Assembly: GCA_037443945.1 (NCBI GenBank)
Contig: JBBINH010000015.1
Location: 1-64,000 of the forward strand
Direction of reading: 5' to 3'
Source: SSF26 sp037443945
Lineage (GTDB): Bacteria; Chloroflexota; Anaerolineae; J102
DNA: 64,000 nucleotides
Positions 50,313-58,765 of this stretch are shown here, piece by piece (positions within the stretch are counted from its first letter, which is position 1; every line of letters begins with the position of its first letter). The position numbers and the translations under genes were made by a program. Below the pieces are notes generated by a model. That model searched no databases and had not been told where the DNA came from. It was given only the letters and a program-made list of their open reading frames with translations.

Positions 50313-51884
50313 CTAGCGGGTGACCACCGTTTGGCTTTGTTCGTGCATGTAGAGAGGGAGATAGTAGAAGGAACCGGCCGCTTTGCCGGTCGTGCCGGAG
50401 CCTTTCCAGCCGCCGAAGGCCTGATAGCCCGGCCAGGCGCCGGTCGTGGCGCTGGCACGACGATTGGCATAAGCGACACCGATTTCGATATTGGCGAAGA
50501 ACCACTCCACCTCATCGGGCGCGCCGTAGAACCCGGCCGTAAGGGCGTAGGTGTGGTCATTGGCCAGTTGCATCGCCTCTGCCAGGTCCTCGACGGGATG
50601 GACGGCCACAATGGGGAGAAACATCTCCACCTTCCAGAGGGGATGGGAAATGGGCAGATCGGTGACGATGGTCGGGGCCACGAAGTACCCGTGGTCGTAC
50701 TCATCGCCGGTGAGGACCTGACCGCCGTAGAGGATTTCGCCCGCCTCGCGCAGGGCTGCGCAGTAGCGTTGATAGTCCTCATAGGCCTTGCGGTTGATCA
50801 CCGGACCCATAAAGACATCGGCCTGGGTGGGGTCGCCGACTTTGATGGCCTCGGTATAGCGCAAGAGGCCGTGCAAGAAATCGTGGTAGACGGGCCGCTC
50901 CACATAAACCCGAGAGGCGGCCGAGCATTTCTGGCCCTGCAGCCCGAAGGCCGCGCGCATGACGCCATAGGCGGCATCATCGAGATCGGCATGACGGCTG
51001 ATGATGACCGGATTCTTGCCACCCATTTCGGCGATGACGGGCCGTGGATAGGGCCCTTGGGCCACCGTGCGCAGGATGTGCATGCCGACGTCGTAGGAAC
51101 CGGTAAAGGTATAGCCATCGAGGTCATGGCTGGTGATGAGGGTTTCGCCCACCGTGGCACCCGGGCCGGTGATGAAATTGAGCACACCGTCGGGCAAACC
51201 GGCCTCGCGGAAGCATTCGACCAGCTTCCAGGCGGTGTAAGGCGTATCGGTGGCCGGCTTGAGCACCACCGTGTTACCGGCTACCAAAGCGGCGCCAGTA
51301 GGCCCACCGGCCAGCGCTGCCGGGAAGTTGAAGGGCGAAATAACACACCAGGCGCCGTAGGGCTTGAGGACGCTGTAGTTGTGATGGCGAGGCGACTCGC
51401 TGAGCAAGGGCCGTCGGTAGCCCTCGTTCTTCTCCATGTCATCGCAGTAATAGCGGATGAGATCGGCGGTTTCGGCCACATCGCCCAAGGCCTCCAGGCG
51501 ATTTTTGCCGACTTCGATGCTCATAATGGCCGCAATCTCGAACGTGCGTTCGTCGATCAGGGCAGCGGCGCGACGCAGGATGGCCACGCGCTCTTGCCAG
51601 GGCCGACGGCCCCAATCCCGTGCGGCTGCTTTGGCCGCGGCAATGGCATCGAGGGCATCCTGGCGGTCCCCTTTTTGGAAATAGCCGAGCACCCAATTCG
51701 TATCGATAGGACTGGTATCACGAAAGGACTCGGTGGCACGACGTTCTTCGCCACCGATGAACAGGGGAAAACTACGGCCGAATTGGGCTTTGGCCTGGAC
51801 AACGGCCGCCTCGTAAGCGGCATGAAGTTCGGGATTGTCCACCGAAAGCGTGGAATAGGTGATTTTCAAGGGAGGTGCGGTCAT
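50313..51884 (-). CDS. pruA: L-glutamate gamma-semialdehyde (1-pyrroline-5-carboxylate) dehydrogenase
   Basis: 523 residues of the aldehyde dehydrogenase superfamily. The general base Glu is in VIAEMGGKNPVII and the catalytic Cys in FGLQGQKCSAASRVYVE near residue 310. NFITGPGATVGETLITSHDLDGYTFTGS is the NAD-binding stretch. The N-terminal SFPLFIGGEERRATESFRDTSPID and the length are typical of the mono-functional P5C dehydrogenases (RocA/PruA). It converts glutamate semialdehyde to glutamate with NAD+. Proline dehydrogenase is not in the window. AAGGAG lies 7 bases before the ATG. It heads the minus-strand unit with tyrS and lutABC. Confidence 0.92.
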   Translation of the reverse strand: MTAPPLKITYSTLSVDNPELHAAYEAAVVQAKAQFGRSFPLFIGGEERRATESFRDTSPIDTNWVLGYFQKGDRQDALDAIAAAKAAARDWGRRPWQERVAILRRAAALIDERTFEIAAIMSIEVGKNRLEALGDVAETADLIRYYCDDMEKNEGYRRPLLSESPRHHNYSVLKPYGAWCVISPFNFPAALAGGPTGAALVAGNTVVLKPATDTPYTAWKLVECFREAGLPDGVLNFITGPGATVGETLITSHDLDGYTFTGSYDVGMHILRTVAQGPYPRPVIAEMGGKNPVIISRHADLDDAAYGVMRAAFGLQGQKCSAASRVYVERPVYHDFLHGLLRYTEAIKVGDPTQADVFMGPVINRKAYEDYQRYCAALREAGEILYGGQVLTGDEYDHGYFVAPTIVTDLPISHPLWKVEMFLPIVAVHPVEDLAEAMQLANDHTYALTAGFYGAPDEVEWFFANIEIGVAYANRRASATTGAWPGYQAFGGWKGSGTTGKAAGSFYYLPLYMHEQSQTVVTR

Positions 51885-51991
51885 GGCAGGTCTCCTTCGG
51901 GGCGGTGAGCCGGTGCACGGGGCCGCCGACCGGGATACCCCGGCCGCAGGCCTATAAACCGTCGGCAATGATTCCCTATTCTAACCCAGCC

Positions 51992-52651
51992 ATGCTAAAA
52001 TCGGTAGCCTCTAACCTTTCGATCCGTTGTCCTCTACGTCCGACCTTGAGCCTTTCGCCCTCTCCCGATCAAATCCGCTGGGACGAACGCTATCGCTGCG
52101 GTCGCGGGCCATGCCATAACGAGATCGACGCCTGGGTGGCAGCGCAGCATGCGTATCTCACCGGTGGTCGCGCGCTGGATGTCGCCTGTGGCACCGGGCG
52201 CTATAGCCTGTGGCTGACGCGGCTGGGTTACGAGGTCGAGGCCGTGGATATCAGCCCGGTAGCCCTGGAACGGCTGGCCGCAACGGCGGCCGCGCAGGGG
52301 CTGGCCGAGCGTATCCACATCCTCCAGGCGGACCTGACGCACTGGCACCCCCCGCCTGAGCGCTATGACCTGGTGCTGGTCTCGCTCTATCTGGAGCGCA
52401 AGCTGCTGCCGGCCTTGCGTGCGGCCTTGCGCCCACGGGGCTTGCTCCTCTATACGACGTTTCACACCGATCTCTTGCGCCTGCCCGGCGAGTTCAACCC
52501 GGCCTATCTGCTCCAGCCCGGCGAGCTTTTGCTGACCTTTGCCGATTGGGAGCTGCTGGCCTATGAGGAACGGCGCCTGCCTCGTAGCGGTGGCCGCCGC
52601 CGCGACTGTCTCAGCTCCATCCTTGTCCGCAAACCCGAAACAGGCGGATAG
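51992..52651 (+). CDS. Class I SAM-dependent methyltransferase
   Basis: 219 residues from the ATG at 51992, or 201 from an in-frame TTG at 52046. The SAM-binding motif I is GRALDVACGTGRYSLWLTRLG, followed by VEAVDISPVALERL (motif post-I), ILQADLTHWHPPPERYDLVLV and ALRPRGLLLYTTFHTD. The core resembles small-molecule methyltransferases of the TehB/UbiG type; the substrate is unknown. Because an extended -10 box (51993-52001) overlaps the ATG, the TTG may be the true start. It is divergent from pruA. Confidence 0.85.
   Translation: MLKSVASNLSIRCPLRPTLSLSPSPDQIRWDERYRCGRGPCHNEIDAWVAAQHAYLTGGRALDVACGTGRYSLWLTRLGYEVEAVDISPVALERLAATAAAQGLAERIHILQADLTHWHPPPERYDLVLVSLYLERKLLPALRAALRPRGLLLYTTFHTDLLRLPGEFNPAYLLQPGELLLTFADWELLAYEERRLPRSGGRRRDCLSSILVRKPETGG
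51993..52001 (+). promoter_or_regulatory. Extended -10 promoter element TGCTAAAAT
   Basis: The same nonamer as at 58748 and 6007 (minus strand). It lies at the potential ATG of the methyltransferase; if it is used, translation must start downstream, for example at TTG 52046. Confidence 0.5.
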
Positions 52652-52709
52652 GCCTGTTTTCCGGCCGCTCCGATCTGCCGGCCATGCGCTCTGCGCTTCC
52701 CGTTTGGCC

Positions 52710-53972
52710 ATGAAAGCCGATATTCCTGCCCTGATGCGGGCACGACAACTCGATGCGATCGTCGTGCGCGGCGATACGGATACCAGCACCGACCTGGCTT
52801 ATCTGGTCGGTGGGATCAAGCTGGAAAATGCCCTCTACCTGCAAAAAGCCGACGGTCCGCCTCTACTCATTGCCAGCCCCCTGGAGCGCGATGCGGCGGC
52901 TAGGACGGGTTATCGACTGCGTTTGTGGTCCGATTACGACCTGGTCGAATACACCAAACGACACCACAACGACCGTTTGCGCGCATCGGTGGCCATTCTT
53001 AGCGATGTCCTGCGCGATGAGGGCGTGAGCGGTCGCGTCGGCTTTTACGGTCTGGCCGATCAGGGCTATAGCTATGTCTTCCTGCGGGCCCTGGCCGCGG
53101 CCAATCCCCAGATCGAAATCGTGGGCGAAGCCTACCCCAATCTGTTCCACAGCGCCCGCCAGACGAAAGATGCCGCAGAGCTGGCCGCCATGCGCCATGT
53201 CGGCCAACAGACGGCCCGCCTGATCGAGAGTGTTTTCGACTTCCTGAGCATGCAGCGCGCTCGCGACGGCGTCCTCGTCCATGCCGATGGTCGGCCGGTG
53301 ACCGTGGGCGATGTCAAAACCTACATCCGCATGGAACTGGCCCGATTGCACCTGGCCGAAACCCACGAGAACATCTTTTGCCCCGGCGCCGAAGCCGCCG
53401 TCCCGCACAACACTGGTCAACCGGAACGGGTCCTGCGCCTGGGGGAAAGCATCGTCTTCGACGTCTTTCCCTATGACCCTACGACCGGCTATTTCCACGA
53501 CGTCACCCGCACCTTCTTCCTGGGCTATGCTCCCGACCCCCTGGCCGAACGTTGGGAGCAGGTCAAGACCGTGTTCGATCGCGTCATGGCCGCATTGCGT
53601 TTGGGCGAACGGTGCACGTTCTACCAGGAAATGGTCTGTGCCTACTTCGAGGGCCTAGGATTTCCCACCCTGCGCCTTGATCCCAAGACCCGACGCGGCT
53701 ATATCCACAGCCTAGGCCACGGCCTGGGTCTGGATATCCATGAACCGCCGGCGCTCAATCTCATGCCCGATAACGACACCGTCTTCCAACCCGGCCATGT
53801 CTTCACCATCGAGCCGGGACTCTACGAGCCGGACACCCCACCCGGCGGCGGACCGGGGGGTTGGGCCATTCGCCTCGAAGACACGGTCGCCTTCGATCAG
53901 GAGGGTCGGCTCATCAATCTGACCGCTTATCCTTGCCCGATGGTCATCCCCGTCCGGCCCATTTCCGGCTGA
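52710..53972 (+). CDS. M24 family metallopeptidase (Xaa-Pro aminopeptidase-like)
   Basis: 420 residues. A creatinase-like N-terminal domain (TSTDLAYLVGGIKLENALYL) is followed by the pita-bread catalytic domain. Metal ligands can be seen as Asp in SIVFDVFPYD, Asp in YFHDVTRTFFLGY, His in SLGHGLGLDIHEPP, Glu in FTIEPGLYEP and Glu in AIRLEDTVAF. Family M24B enzymes cleave X-Pro bonds from peptides in the cytosol. The ATG at 52710 is chosen because family similarity starts there. It is followed 10 bases later by the G5/3D-domain gene. Confidence 0.92.
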   Translation: MKADIPALMRARQLDAIVVRGDTDTSTDLAYLVGGIKLENALYLQKADGPPLLIASPLERDAAARTGYRLRLWSDYDLVEYTKRHHNDRLRASVAILSDVLRDEGVSGRVGFYGLADQGYSYVFLRALAAANPQIEIVGEAYPNLFHSARQTKDAAELAAMRHVGQQTARLIESVFDFLSMQRARDGVLVHADGRPVTVGDVKTYIRMELARLHLAETHENIFCPGAEAAVPHNTGQPERVLRLGESIVFDVFPYDPTTGYFHDVTRTFFLGYAPDPLAERWEQVKTVFDRVMAALRLGERCTFYQEMVCAYFEGLGFPTLRLDPKTRRGYIHSLGHGLGLDIHEPPALNLMPDNDTVFQPGHVFTIEPGLYEPDTPPGGGPGGWAIRLEDTVAFDQEGRLINLTAYPCPMVIPVRPISG

Positions 53973-53982
53973 GGACAAGGCC

Positions 53983-55497
53983 ATGGCGACCACTTCGCCT
54001 CCGGTAAGTCGTCCGTGGCAGCGGGCCAAAGCGTTTCCCCACCGTCTGGGGGCGCTGGGTTTGCTGCTGGCACTGCTATTGGCCGGCGGTTGGGCGTATG
54101 TGCAACGGTTGCCGGAGGTCACGGTGGTCGTTGACGGTCGCGAGCATCGCGTGCGCACGACGGCCAGGACGGCGGCGGAGCTGATGGCGGATTTGCACCT
54201 GCACCCCCAGGACCGGGTCAGCAGCCCTCCGGGTCGCTTACAAAGCGGACAACGGCTGGAGATCACGCGCGCCCGACCGGTGCAGGTGTCCATCGGCGAT
54301 ACCGCCATTGTTTACCACACCCATGCCTCCACCATCGCCGCGTTCTTGGCCGAAGCGGGCATCGGCCTCTTGCCGGGAGATGGGCTGCTGCTCGAAGGAG
54401 AGGTGGCCGAACCCGAAACGCTCCTGCCCCCCGCCGTGTGGACGGCTCCGGCCGATGGCCTGCCCCACCCGGCCTGGCACGAAACGGCCCGACCCATTGC
54501 GCTTGCCGTCATCCGCAGCGCTAAGATCACGGTGGTGGATGGTCACGCCCCACCCATCACCCTCTACACAACGGCGACCACCGTGGGCGCAGCCCTGGCC
54601 CAGGCCGAAATCCCCGTCTACGAAGGGGACAGCCTGTTCCCGCCGTTGGCCAGTCGGGTGTGGCCCGGTCAACGCATCGTCATTCAACGTTCCTTGCCGC
54701 TAACGGTTGTCGTCGACGGCCGACGCCTGAGCACGCGCACCCGCCAGAGGACGGTTGGCGCCGCCCTAGCCGAAATGGGCCTGGCCCCGATGGGTCTGGA
54801 CCGGGTGGCACCGCCTCTGCACGCCGAATTGCGTCCTTATGCCACCATCCAAATCACCCGTGTGCGCGAGGAGATCGTCTACGAGGAAACGCGCGTGCCG
54901 TTTCAGACCGTCCTGGTCCCGGATGACGAGCTGCTTATCGACCACGAACGGGTGGTCTATCCGGGAACCGAGGGTATCCAACGGAAGCGGGTGCGGGTGC
55001 GATTTGAGGACGGAGTTGAGGTAAGCCGTGCGGTTGAGGACGATTGGCTGGCCGTCTCGCCCCAAGACCGGGTCATTGCCTACGGTCGTAAAATCGTGCC
55101 GCAAACCCTGGAGACACCGGAAGGCACCCTGACCTACTGGCGCAAGATGCGGGTCTATGCGAATTCCTACAGCCCGGCACGGTCGGGCACGCCGCCAACG
55201 GCGCCCTGGTACGGCCGCACCCGCATCGGGCTGCCCCTTCGCAAAGGCCTGGTGGCCGTAGACCCGGCCGTTATCTCCATGGGCCAGCGGATGTATGTGC
55301 CCGGTTACGGCCTGGCGATGGCGGCGGATACGGGCGGCGGCATCAAGGGACGGCATATTGACCTGGGCTATGAGGATGCCGATTACGTCTCCTGGCATTG
55401 GTGGGTGGACATCTACCTGCTGTGGCCGCCGCCGCCGGCTTACAGCATCAACTATCGCTTGCCCGACTATCCCCGCTTCCCCGACCGTCGGCGCTGA
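53983..55497 (+). CDS. DUF348/G5/3D-domain cell-wall protein (YabE-like)
   Basis: 504 residues. TM or signal anchor at residues 22-40 (LGALGLLLALLLAGGWAYVQ), then three DUF348 repeats (VTVVVDGREHRVRTTARTAA; ITVVDGHAPPITLYTTATTV; LTVVVDGRRLSTRTRQRTVG), a G5 domain (IVYEETRVPFQTVLVPDDEL) and a C-terminal 3D domain with conserved aspartates (VAVDPAVISMGQRMYVPGYG, AADTGGGIKGRHIDLGYED). This order matches B. subtilis YabE and Rpf-like wall lytic enzymes, whose 3D domain acts as a lytic transglycosylase. Followed directly by rsmA, as yabE precedes ksgA in Firmicutes. Confidence 0.9.
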   Translation: MATTSPPVSRPWQRAKAFPHRLGALGLLLALLLAGGWAYVQRLPEVTVVVDGREHRVRTTARTAAELMADLHLHPQDRVSSPPGRLQSGQRLEITRARPVQVSIGDTAIVYHTHASTIAAFLAEAGIGLLPGDGLLLEGEVAEPETLLPPAVWTAPADGLPHPAWHETARPIALAVIRSAKITVVDGHAPPITLYTTATTVGAALAQAEIPVYEGDSLFPPLASRVWPGQRIVIQRSLPLTVVVDGRRLSTRTRQRTVGAALAEMGLAPMGLDRVAPPLHAELRPYATIQITRVREEIVYEETRVPFQTVLVPDDELLIDHERVVYPGTEGIQRKRVRVRFEDGVEVSRAVEDDWLAVSPQDRVIAYGRKIVPQTLETPEGTLTYWRKMRVYANSYSPARSGTPPTAPWYGRTRIGLPLRKGLVAVDPAVISMGQRMYVPGYGLAMAADTGGGIKGRHIDLGYEDADYVSWHWWVDIYLLWPPPPAYSINYRLPDYPRFPDRRR

Positions 55498-55498
55498 T

Positions 55499-56353
55499 GT
55501 GGTCGCTCCGGCCCCCGCTTCGCTCCTGAGCAAACTGCACGAACTGGGCCTGGGTCCGCGCAAGAGCCTGGGCCAGCACTATCTGAGCGATCCCAGGCTG
55601 CTGGCGGGCATTGTGGCGGCTGCCGAATTGCCCCCCGCTGCCGTGGTTATCGAGATCGGCCCCGGCCCCGGCACGCTAACGGCGGCCTTGTTACCCCATG
55701 TCGGGCGGCTGATCGCCATCGAACTCGATGATACGCTGGCGCCGCTCCTGGCCGAGCATTTCCGGGAATGGTCGCAATTTCATCTCATCCACGGCGACGC
55801 GCTTCAGATCGACCCCCATGAGGCGCTGGAGGCGACAGGCGGGACGGCGCCTTACTATCTTGTGGCCAACCTGCCCTACTATCTGGCAGCGGCCCTACTG
55901 CGGCACTACCTGGAGGCCGAACCGCCGCCGGAACGGGTCGTGGTGACGGTGCAGCTCGAGGTGGCGCAGCGCATTGCGGCCCGACCACCGCAGATGAGCC
56001 TGTTGGGCGTGGCCGTTCAGGCGCTGGCCCGGCCCCAAATCGTGCGCCGGCTACCGCCGGGGGCCTTTTATCCGCCGCCCAAGGTCCATTCGGCCGTGCT
56101 GCGGCTGGACCCCTACAAGCCGCCGCGTCTGCCCGGCAATGAGCGGGCATGGTTTTTCACCGTGGTGCGGGCCGGTTTTGGGCAACGGCGTAAGACCTTG
56201 CGCAACAGTTTGGCCGCCGGCCTGGGTCTGGAACCGGACCTCGTTGTGACCGCGCTCCAAGCTTTGGGGATCGCCCCGGCCGCGCGGGCCCAGGAGCTGA
56301 CGGTGGAGCAGTGGCTGGTCCTGGCCCGAGCCCTGGCGCGCCATGCGGGTTAG
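55499..56353 (+). CDS. rsmA: 16S rRNA (adenine(1518)-N(6)/adenine(1519)-N(6))-dimethyltransferase
   Basis: 284 residues. Dimethylates two adjacent adenines in the 3' terminal helix of 16S rRNA during ribosome assembly. Motifs: RKSLGQHYLSDPRLL at the start, VIEIGPGPGTLTAALL (SAM motif I), IAIELDD, NLPYYLAAALL (motif IV, NLPY) and FGQRRKTLRNSL near the C terminus. The GTG at 55499 is two bases after the previous stop; no ATG is in frame between. A palindromic repeat starts 9 bases after the stop codon. Confidence 0.95.
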   Translation: MVAPAPASLLSKLHELGLGPRKSLGQHYLSDPRLLAGIVAAAELPPAAVVIEIGPGPGTLTAALLPHVGRLIAIELDDTLAPLLAEHFREWSQFHLIHGDALQIDPHEALEATGGTAPYYLVANLPYYLAAALLRHYLEAEPPPERVVVTVQLEVAQRIAARPPQMSLLGVAVQALARPQIVRRLPPGAFYPPPKVHSAVLRLDPYKPPRLPGNERAWFFTVVRAGFGQRRKTLRNSLAAGLGLEPDLVVTALQALGIAPAARAQELTVEQWLVLARALARHAG

Positions 56354-56361
56354 GTCCCCTG

Positions 56362-56506
56362 CGCGTGGCGCCGAGCCGGCGGCCCGGCGCCGGGCGTGGC
56401 CGGCCCTTGCGCCGGGCCACGCCGTCGATGGGAGGGGTCGCCCGACCTTGCGCGCGCCGGATTGGCCCCTCGGCGCCACGCACGCCGGCTCCCCTCTCGC
56501 GTGGCG
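56362..56506. repeat. Nested palindromic intergenic repeat element
   Basis: GCGTGGCGCCGAG at 56363-56375 is the exact complement of CTCGGCGCCACGC at 56469-56481. Inside are the palindrome CCCGGCGCCGGG (56383-56394) and GGCGTGGCC/GGCCACGCC (56393-56401 with 56415-56423). The 9-mer CGCGTGGCG occurs at 56362-56370 and 56498-56506 and is shared with the 18.5-kb region. The element occupies nearly the whole gap between rsmA and the convergent 56530-57033 gene. It may double as a terminator but has no T run. Confidence 0.7.
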
Positions 56507-56529
56507 AACAGAACGCAAGCACCGCGACC

Positions 56530-57033
56530 TTACGGCCCGGGCATTCCCTCCACAGGGCCGAACAACGGCGGCAAATAGGGCGAGCGTTCGCCCCCAACGG
56601 GCACGTCGAGCACGACCGCCGGTGTCGGGACCGCTACCGGCGTGGGCAGCTTATCCGGCATTGCCGCCCGCCAACGCCAGCCGACTACTCCCAGTCCCAA
56701 CAGCACCGCTGCCAGCAGAAACGTCAACACCCGACGTCCCTGGGGTCGCCGCCACCACAGAACCGGCAGATCGGGCACAACGACCGGCGACGGGGGCGGC
56801 GGCGTCGGCACTCCGGTGGCGTAGGTGGGCAAGGGACGGTGTTGTTGCCGTCGAAACCGCGGGCATTCGCCGTGGCGACCTCCCAGACAATAGCGGGCTT
56901 GCTGGGCTCGGGGCAAATGGATGGCCGGAATGACGACGCAGTGATTGTCCCAGCTCGGCTGCAGCACAGGTAGCCCCTGGACTCGCCCGCGCAGGTAAGG
57001 GCAAACCCGGTCGGCAGGTACACCCTCAGGCAT
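56530..57033 (-). CDS. CPYL-type Cys-rich domain protein with TM helix
   Basis: 167 residues. The N-terminal ~60 residues contain VCPYLRGRVQGLPVLQPSWD, then NHCVVIPAIHLPRAQQARYC and LGGRHGECPRFRRQQ. This CPYL...C...QxxYCLxGxxxxCP pattern recurs in Chloroflexota proteins, often ahead of LysM domains. It is followed by a Pro-rich stretch, a TM helix (VLTFLLAAVLLGLGVVGW) and a Pro/Val-rich tail. The four Cys may bind a metal. The function is not known. It is the third gene of a unit with a LysM lipoprotein and plsC, overlapping plsC by 8 bases. Confidence 0.7.
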   Translation of the reverse strand: MPEGVPADRVCPYLRGRVQGLPVLQPSWDNHCVVIPAIHLPRAQQARYCLGGRHGECPRFRRQQHRPLPTYATGVPTPPPPSPVVVPDLPVLWWRRPQGRRVLTFLLAAVLLGLGVVGWRWRAAMPDKLPTPVAVPTPAVVLDVPVGGERSPYLPPLFGPVEGMPGP

Positions 57034-57679
57034 AGGGACCACGGCGGTCGGGTGGCAGCAAGGCCGCAATGCGACGCATGATATGCTCGGTGTACGGCTC
57101 CAGGTCGCGACTGCGTGCCTGCCCGGCCTCAGGCGGAAGACGGAACGGCTCGCCCACACGTATGTGCACCAACGGCCGCCGGAGTCGTTTCCAATCGGCG
57201 GTGATCTGCTCGTGTCCCCAGATGGCAATAGGCACGATAAGCGCATCCGTGCGGGCGGCCAGCCAGGCGGCTCCGTCCCGTCCCTTGCTGAGAATGCCGG
57301 TGTAGGAGCGGGTCCCCTCCGGCGCTACCCCCAGGACCTTGCCCGCTCGCAGGGCTTCGACCGCGGCCTGGAGGGCCTGACGGTCGACTTCGCCGCGCCG
57401 GACGAAAATGGCATTCCCCAGGTAGCGCATGAGCGGCCCGACCAGGGGATGGTGCTCCCATTTCTCGGCGGCAAAGGTTACGACCGGTGCTTTGGTGTAG
57501 GCAAAAATGGGCACGACATCGAACCAGACCACGTGGTTGGGTGCCAGGATGGCCGGCCCGGTAGCCGGAAGATGTTCCAGACCGGCGACATCAAGGCGGG
57601 TCAGCAGGTGCATCAGCAGGCGGACGATGGCCTGGCCCAGGCGATAATACCAGGGCCGGGAAAACGCAACGGTTTTCAT
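57026..57679 (-). CDS. plsC: 1-acyl-sn-glycerol-3-phosphate acyltransferase
   Basis: 217 residues of the LPLAT family. The catalytic NHxxxxD motif is LAPNHVVWFDVVPIF (about residue 52), the glycerol-phosphate site IFVRRGEVDR, and the third motif GVAPEGTRSYTG near residue 120. One hydrophobic segment near the N terminus attaches it to the inner membrane face. It acylates lysophosphatidic acid in phospholipid synthesis. Its ATG overlaps the stop of the upstream LysM gene by four bases. Confidence 0.92.
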   Translation of the reverse strand: MKTVAFSRPWYYRLGQAIVRLLMHLLTRLDVAGLEHLPATGPAILAPNHVVWFDVVPIFAYTKAPVVTFAAEKWEHHPLVGPLMRYLGNAIFVRRGEVDRQALQAAVEALRAGKVLGVAPEGTRSYTGILSKGRDGAAWLAARTDALIVPIAIWGHEQITADWKRLRRPLVHIRVGEPFRLPPEAGQARSRDLEPYTEHIMRRIAALLPPDRRGPYA

Positions 57680-58677
57680 GGTGTGGGCGTAGGAGTGGGC
57701 AAACGGCGACCCCAGGCCTTCACCCGAACCTGGGTTACGGGGCCGCCCAGAGGAATCGCGACAACCTGAAAGGGTGTTTCGCCACCGGGGGCAATGCGAT
57801 TGTGTTCGGGTTCGGCTACCACAAAGCCGATAACCTGTCCCAAAGCATCGTAGAGAGTGACCACCAGGCGCACTTCGACGGCGGTTTCCGGACCCGTATT
57901 GCGAATGCGTCCTTCCACCCGGTAGAGCGCATAGCGTTCGCCCTCCCAGGTCACGTCGGTGGCCAGCAGATCGAGGTAATAACGGCCGAGATGGGCCGGA
58001 AACGCGCTTTGCGTTTCCATCATATAACCGCTAAACCGCTGCGGTGGTCGGGCGAAGTAGACCCCGAAAGGACTCGTTTCACCCGGCAAAATGACATCGC
58101 CGACGGCCATGGTCTCGTCCTCGGCCAACACCTGACCATCCTCCCCTCGCAGCCGTGTGCGCAGGCGCACCCCTTCCAACGGCTGTGCTCCGGGATTGCT
58201 CACCTCACCCAGGAGCCAGAGGCCGCCGTTGGGGCTATAACCGAAATAGACAGGACCGATATCCACCGGCAAGGGCGTGGACACAGGTGTAGGCAAGCTT
58301 TCGCCACTCGCAGCCGGCACAGGCGGCGGAGGGATAAAAATCTGCTGGCCCACCTGCAACCGCCGCGGGTCGGTGATGCCGTTCAGCTCCTGAATGGCCG
58401 CTGCACTGACACCGTAACGGGCGGCAATGGCGATGAGGGTCTCGCCACGGGCAATGGTGTGGATAATCGGGGTGGGTGTCGGGGTGGGTGTCGCCGTCGG
58501 TGCGGGCGTATAAGGAACCGGTGTTGCGGTCGGCGGCAGGGTTGGCATGGGCGAGGGGGTAGGGGTCATTGTAGGTGGTATCGGGGTGGGCGTAGGTCGG
58601 GTGATCAGTTGCCCACAGGCCGTGAGAAAAAACGCCGCCAGCAGGGCCATCGATCGGCACAGGAGATCATGCTGCAT
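57676..58677 (-). CDS. LysM-domain lipoprotein
   Basis: 333 residues. A lipoprotein signal (MALLAAFFLTACG; Cys about residue 21), a long TPTP linker, one LysM peptidoglycan-binding domain (IHTIARGETLIAIAARYGVS to LQVGQQIFIPPPP, about residues 72-120) and a C-terminal region with two FxxAM-like beta-sandwich halves (LWLLGEVSNPGAQPLEGVRL; RVEGRIRNTGPETAVEVRLV). Anchored at the membrane outer face and bound to the wall. A TATAAT box (plus 58684-58689 as ATTATA) lies only 6 bases before the ATG at 58677, so the start may be the later ATG at 58650. Confidence 0.88.
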   Translation of the reverse strand: MQHDLLCRSMALLAAFFLTACGQLITRPTPTPIPPTMTPTPSPMPTLPPTATPVPYTPAPTATPTPTPTPIIHTIARGETLIAIAARYGVSAAAIQELNGITDPRRLQVGQQIFIPPPPVPAASGESLPTPVSTPLPVDIGPVYFGYSPNGGLWLLGEVSNPGAQPLEGVRLRTRLRGEDGQVLAEDETMAVGDVILPGETSPFGVYFARPPQRFSGYMMETQSAFPAHLGRYYLDLLATDVTWEGERYALYRVEGRIRNTGPETAVEVRLVVTLYDALGQVIGFVVAEPEHNRIAPGGETPFQVVAIPLGGPVTQVRVKAWGRRLPTPTPTP

Positions 58678-58747
58678 GGTTGCGATTATAAAAGCTCGGC
58701 ATGCGCAATGGGTAATCGGCCCGTGATGGCAGCAAAACAACAGGCTG

Positions 58748-58756
58748 TGCTAAAAT
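58748..58756 (+). promoter_or_regulatory. Extended -10 promoter element TGCTAAAAT (leaderless manA)
   Basis: The nonamer ends 9 bases before the manA ATG at 58766, so transcription is expected within a few bases of the start codon and no ribosome binding site is present. Confidence 0.6.
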
Positions 58757-58765
58757 CAAAGGCTG

